The notes beneath the pieces are model-generated. The model ran no database searches and had not been told where the DNA came from. It worked only from the letters and a program-made list of their open reading frames with translations. This document shows positions 5,824-7,694 of a DNA stretch of 7,694 nt, piece after piece. The DNA is from Chlamydiota bacterium (GTDB taxonomy: Bacteria; Chlamydiota; Chlamydiia; Chlamydiales; SM23-39). Position numbers and translations under genes: made by a program. The stretch spans positions 1 to 7,694 of the forward strand of contig JAJFMM010000132.1 of the NCBI GenBank assembly GCA_021772165.1, read 5' to 3'. Every line of letters starts with the position of its first letter. The first letter of the stretch is position 1.

Positions 5824-6165
5824 ATGAGCACAAAGAAAAGTCCCTATTCAATCATTAAAAGCCGTCGAATGACTGAGAAGTCTCGCGTGCTTGAAAATCT
5901 TCAGCATTCTGCAAGCAATCGCTCTGCAAGCCGCTGCAAAACGCCAAAGGTTGTCTTCAACGTATTTCCTTCGGCGAATAAGCGCGAGATTGCTCGCGCA
6001 GTAGAAGAGATCTATGCCGAGAAGAAGGTGAAGGTTTTGTCTGTTAATACCGTTGTAATCAAGCCTAAACAGCGCCGAGTAAGGGGCCGTTTGGGGATGA
6101 CAGCAGGTGGCAAGAAAGCAATTGTTACGCTGAAGCCGGGCACCGCAATCGACGAGCAAGTATAA
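5824..6165 (+). CDS. rplW: Large subunit ribosomal protein L23 (uL23)
   Basis: L23 binds 23S rRNA domain III near the exit tunnel and in bacteria serves as a docking site for trigger factor and the signal recognition particle. The 113-residue product has the core pattern KVVFNVFPSANKREIARAVE (42-61), then KKVKVLSVNTV (67-77), and the basic stretch KPKQRRVRGRLGMTAGGKKA (80-99), ending in VTLKPGTAID. The first 40 residues, rich in Ser, Arg and Lys, are longer than in many bacteria but similar in length to chlamydial L23. ATG 5824 lies five bases after the rplD stop; AGGA at 5812-5815, inside the rplD end, is the likely ribosome binding site, which suggests coupling. Confidence 0.96.
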   Translation: MSTKKSPYSIIKSRRMTEKSRVLENLQHSASNRSASRCKTPKVVFNVFPSANKREIARAVEEIYAEKKVKVLSVNTVVIKPKQRRVRGRLGMTAGGKKAIVTLKPGTAIDEQV

Positions 6166-6177
6166 AAGGAACGACAT

Positions 6178-7008
6178 ATGCCTAAATATTTTCGACCCAT
6201 CACACCCTCGCTGCGAAAGCTGGTACTGCCAACGCTGATCGAACTCGATCCTGCGGAAAAAGGAGCTCCAAAATCTCTATTTACCTCCAAGCGCAGAACG
6301 AATGGACGCAATCATAACGGTCGCATTACGTGCCGACACAAAGGTGGCGGACACAAAAGACGATTCCGTATCATCGACTTCAAGAGAGATAAGGAAAACA
6401 TCGAGGCAACAGTAGCGGGGATTGAGTACGATCCAAACCGTTCCGCCCTCATTGCTCTTCTTCACTACCTTGACGGTGAAAAACGATTTATTATTTGTCC
6501 TCAAGGGATGAAGAAAGGAGACAAAGTCTCCACGTCTGACGAGCCACCATTTAACGTGGGCTGCTGCATGAAGCTGAAATTCATGCCAACCGGTTCAGTC
6601 ATTCATAATATCGAAATGGTTCCTGGTAAAGGAGCTCAAATGGTTCGCTCGGCAGGACTTTCTGCGCAGCTACAAGGACGAAGCAACGGATATGCAACCA
6701 TACGCTTGCCGTCTGGTGAGATGCGCCTGATCAATGAAAATTGCCGCGCTACATTTGGAGCAGTATCCAATGCTGAGCATAACCTTCGCGTTCTTGGTAA
6801 AGCTGGACGTAAGCGCTGGATGGGCATTCGCCCAACGGTGCGAGGTGTACATATGAACCCTTGTGATCACCCACATGGTGGTGGTGAGGGAAGAGGAAAA
6901 GGTAACTTGCCGCAAACACCATGGGGCCAGTTCACAAAAGGCTTCCGTACTCGTTCTAAGAAGAAAACGAAGAAATGGGTAGTTAAGGAACGGAGCAGGG
7001 GTAAATAA
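6178..7008 (+). CDS. rplB: Large subunit ribosomal protein L2 (uL2)
   Basis: L2 is a highly conserved 23S rRNA-binding protein needed for subunit association and peptidyl transfer. The 276-residue product is of family length. It shows GRNHNGRITCRHKGGGHKRR (43-62) at the N-terminal RNA-binding domain, IEYDPNRSA (82-90) in the OB-like domain, and the hallmark MNPCDHPHGGGEGRGKG (226-242), which includes the conserved His near the peptidyl transferase centre, followed by the basic TPWG...RSKKKTKKW tail. ATG 6178 has AAGGA (6166-6170) seven bases upstream and lies 12 bases after rplW. Its stop overlaps the rpsS start by one base (TAATG). Confidence 0.98.
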   Translation: MPKYFRPITPSLRKLVLPTLIELDPAEKGAPKSLFTSKRRTNGRNHNGRITCRHKGGGHKRRFRIIDFKRDKENIEATVAGIEYDPNRSALIALLHYLDGEKRFIICPQGMKKGDKVSTSDEPPFNVGCCMKLKFMPTGSVIHNIEMVPGKGAQMVRSAGLSAQLQGRSNGYATIRLPSGEMRLINENCRATFGAVSNAEHNLRVLGKAGRKRWMGIRPTVRGVHMNPCDHPHGGGEGRGKGNLPQTPWGQFTKGFRTRSKKKTKKWVVKERSRGK

Positions 7009-7268
7009 TGGGAAGATCACTAAAGAAAGGCCCTTTTGTAGACCATCATCTTAAATCTAAGATTGAAATGATGAATCAGCAAAGCGTCAAAAAAAATATC
7101 AAGACCTGGTCTAGACGTTCCATGATTCTGCCAGAAATGGTGGGACACACATTTGATGTGCACAATGGAAAGAAATTTATCAGCGTCTATGTCTCTGAAA
7201 ATATGGTTGGCCATCGTCTCGGAGAGTTTTCACCTACGAGAACGTTTAAGGGACATCCTAAAAAGTAA
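7008..7268 (+). CDS. rpsS: Small subunit ribosomal protein S19 (uS19)
   Basis: S19 sits in the head of the small subunit, contacts 16S rRNA with S13 and lies near the A-site tRNA. The 86-residue product has the family N-terminus MGRSLKKGPFVDHHL (1-15), TWSRRS (33-38), the VHNGKKF stretch (51-57) and the C-terminal VGHRLGEFSPTRTFKGH (67-83). It lacks the long basic C-terminal tail of E. coli S19 but matches the length I recall for chlamydial S19. AGGGG (6997-7001) at the end of rplB provides the ribosome binding site, and the one-base TAATG overlap with rplB indicates coupled translation. Confidence 0.98.
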   Translation: MGRSLKKGPFVDHHLKSKIEMMNQQSVKKNIKTWSRRSMILPEMVGHTFDVHNGKKFISVYVSENMVGHRLGEFSPTRTFKGHPKK

Positions 7269-7289
7269 GGACCATGGAAAGGAATGAAT

Positions 7290-7640
7290 ATGCAATTTGC
7301 TAAAGCTATTACTCGTTTTGTCCGAATCAGCCCAAGAAAGGCGAGATACGCAGCTGATCTGATTCGTCGACTGCCAGTAGACAAAGCCTCACTACAACTC
7401 GAATATTCGAAGCTGCGTGGTGGCCGACTCATCAAAAAAACTCTGGACAGTGCAGTAGCCAATGCTGAGTCTCAGTTGGACCTGCGTCGTGAAAACCTGA
7501 TTGTTCATGAAATAAGAGTAGATCCAGGACCGATTTTGAGAAGGTCTAAGCCTAGAAGCAAAGGATCCTCTGTTCCGGTAAACAAGCGAACAAGCCATTT
7601 TACAGTGGTTGTTACGGCGAAACAAGTTCAAGGAGAGTAG
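7290..7640 (+). CDS. rplV: Large subunit ribosomal protein L22 (uL22)
   Basis: L22 binds all 23S rRNA domains, and its long beta-hairpin forms part of the exit tunnel wall near the macrolide site. The 116-residue product shows FVRISPRKARYAADLIR (10-26), LDSAVANAES (52-61), and the hairpin region RVDPGPILRRSKPRSKGS (76-93), followed by KRTSHFTVVV (99-108). ATG 7290 is preferred over the in-frame ATG at 7284: AAGGA (7279-7283) is six bases from 7290 but directly abuts 7284, and MQFAKA fits the family N-terminus. The gene lies 21 bases after rpsS. Confidence 0.96.
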   Translation: MQFAKAITRFVRISPRKARYAADLIRRLPVDKASLQLEYSKLRGGRLIKKTLDSAVANAESQLDLRRENLIVHEIRVDPGPILRRSKPRSKGSSVPVNKRTSHFTVVVTAKQVQGE

Positions 7641-7646
7641 GACAGA

Positions 7647-7694
7647 ATGGGACAAAAAGTATCGCCGACTGGATTTCGACTCGTCGTAAGAAAA
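7647..7694 (+). CDS. rpsC: Small subunit ribosomal protein S3 (uS3), first 16 codons only
   Basis: The open frame from ATG 7647 runs to the window end and encodes MGQKVSPTGFRLVVRK, which matches the conserved S3 N-terminus (MGQKxxPxGxR). S3 lies in the small-subunit head at the mRNA entry channel. AAGGAG (7630-7635) and AGGA (7639-7642) lie upstream, and the gene begins six bases after the rplV stop, in the standard rplV-rpsC order. The rest lies outside the window. Confidence 0.93.
   Translation, partial: MGQKVSPTGFRLVVRK

Noticed and set aside
7284..7289. ATG 7284 as start of rplV
   Set aside because: The AAGGA sequence directly abuts it with no spacer, while ATG 7290 is six bases away and gives the expected L22 N-terminus.

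Overview
The window reads as a core chromosomal segment from a member of the Chlamydiae, probably an environmental (non-Chlamydiaceae) lineage. Three things support this. First, the gene order lpxC-fabZ-lpxA-fmt, then a putative membrane protein, then rplC-rplD-rplW-rplB-rpsS-rplV-rpsC, is the one I recall from Chlamydia trachomatis (CT533 to CT522). Second, the ribosomal cluster begins with rplC and has no rpsJ in front of it. Third, protein details such as the L3 stretch GFHRHAGS...RSTPGR and the S19 N-terminus resemble chlamydial versions. Base composition looks moderate by eye and was not computed. Genus cannot be assigned.

Region 1 (1-2822) is a tight same-strand lipid A/initiation cluster: the 3' part of lpxC, then fabZ (ATGA overlap), lpxA and fmt. 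LpxA and LpxC catalyse the first two steps of lipid A synthesis. FabZ acts on the same beta-hydroxyacyl-ACP pool that can feed LpxA. Fmt formylates initiator Met-tRNA. A perfect 16-bp inverted repeat lies inside the 3' end of lpxC, followed by a sigma70-like promoter candidate.

Region 2 (2823-4284) holds two less conserved genes. The first encodes a 251-residue protein with a long uncharged hydrophobic stretch, at the position of CT529 (Cap1, an inclusion membrane protein in C. trachomatis). The second encodes a 168-residue single-pass membrane protein with two tandem SLBB/beta-grasp-like repeats exactly 60 residues apart. A hairpin follows the first gene and a terminator-like hairpin with a T-run follows the second.

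Region 3 (4285-7694) is a 232-base intergenic region with a good promoter candidate (TTGAGG, 17 bases, TATTCT) and a leader of about 120 bases. It precedes an S10-type ribosomal protein operon with tight spacing and good ribosome binding sites. The last gene, rpsC, is cut by the window end. No mobile element, CRISPR array, tRNA or rRNA was seen. I do not see a convincing new multi-gene system; the points most worth a second look are the palindrome in lpxC and the two genes between fmt and rplC.
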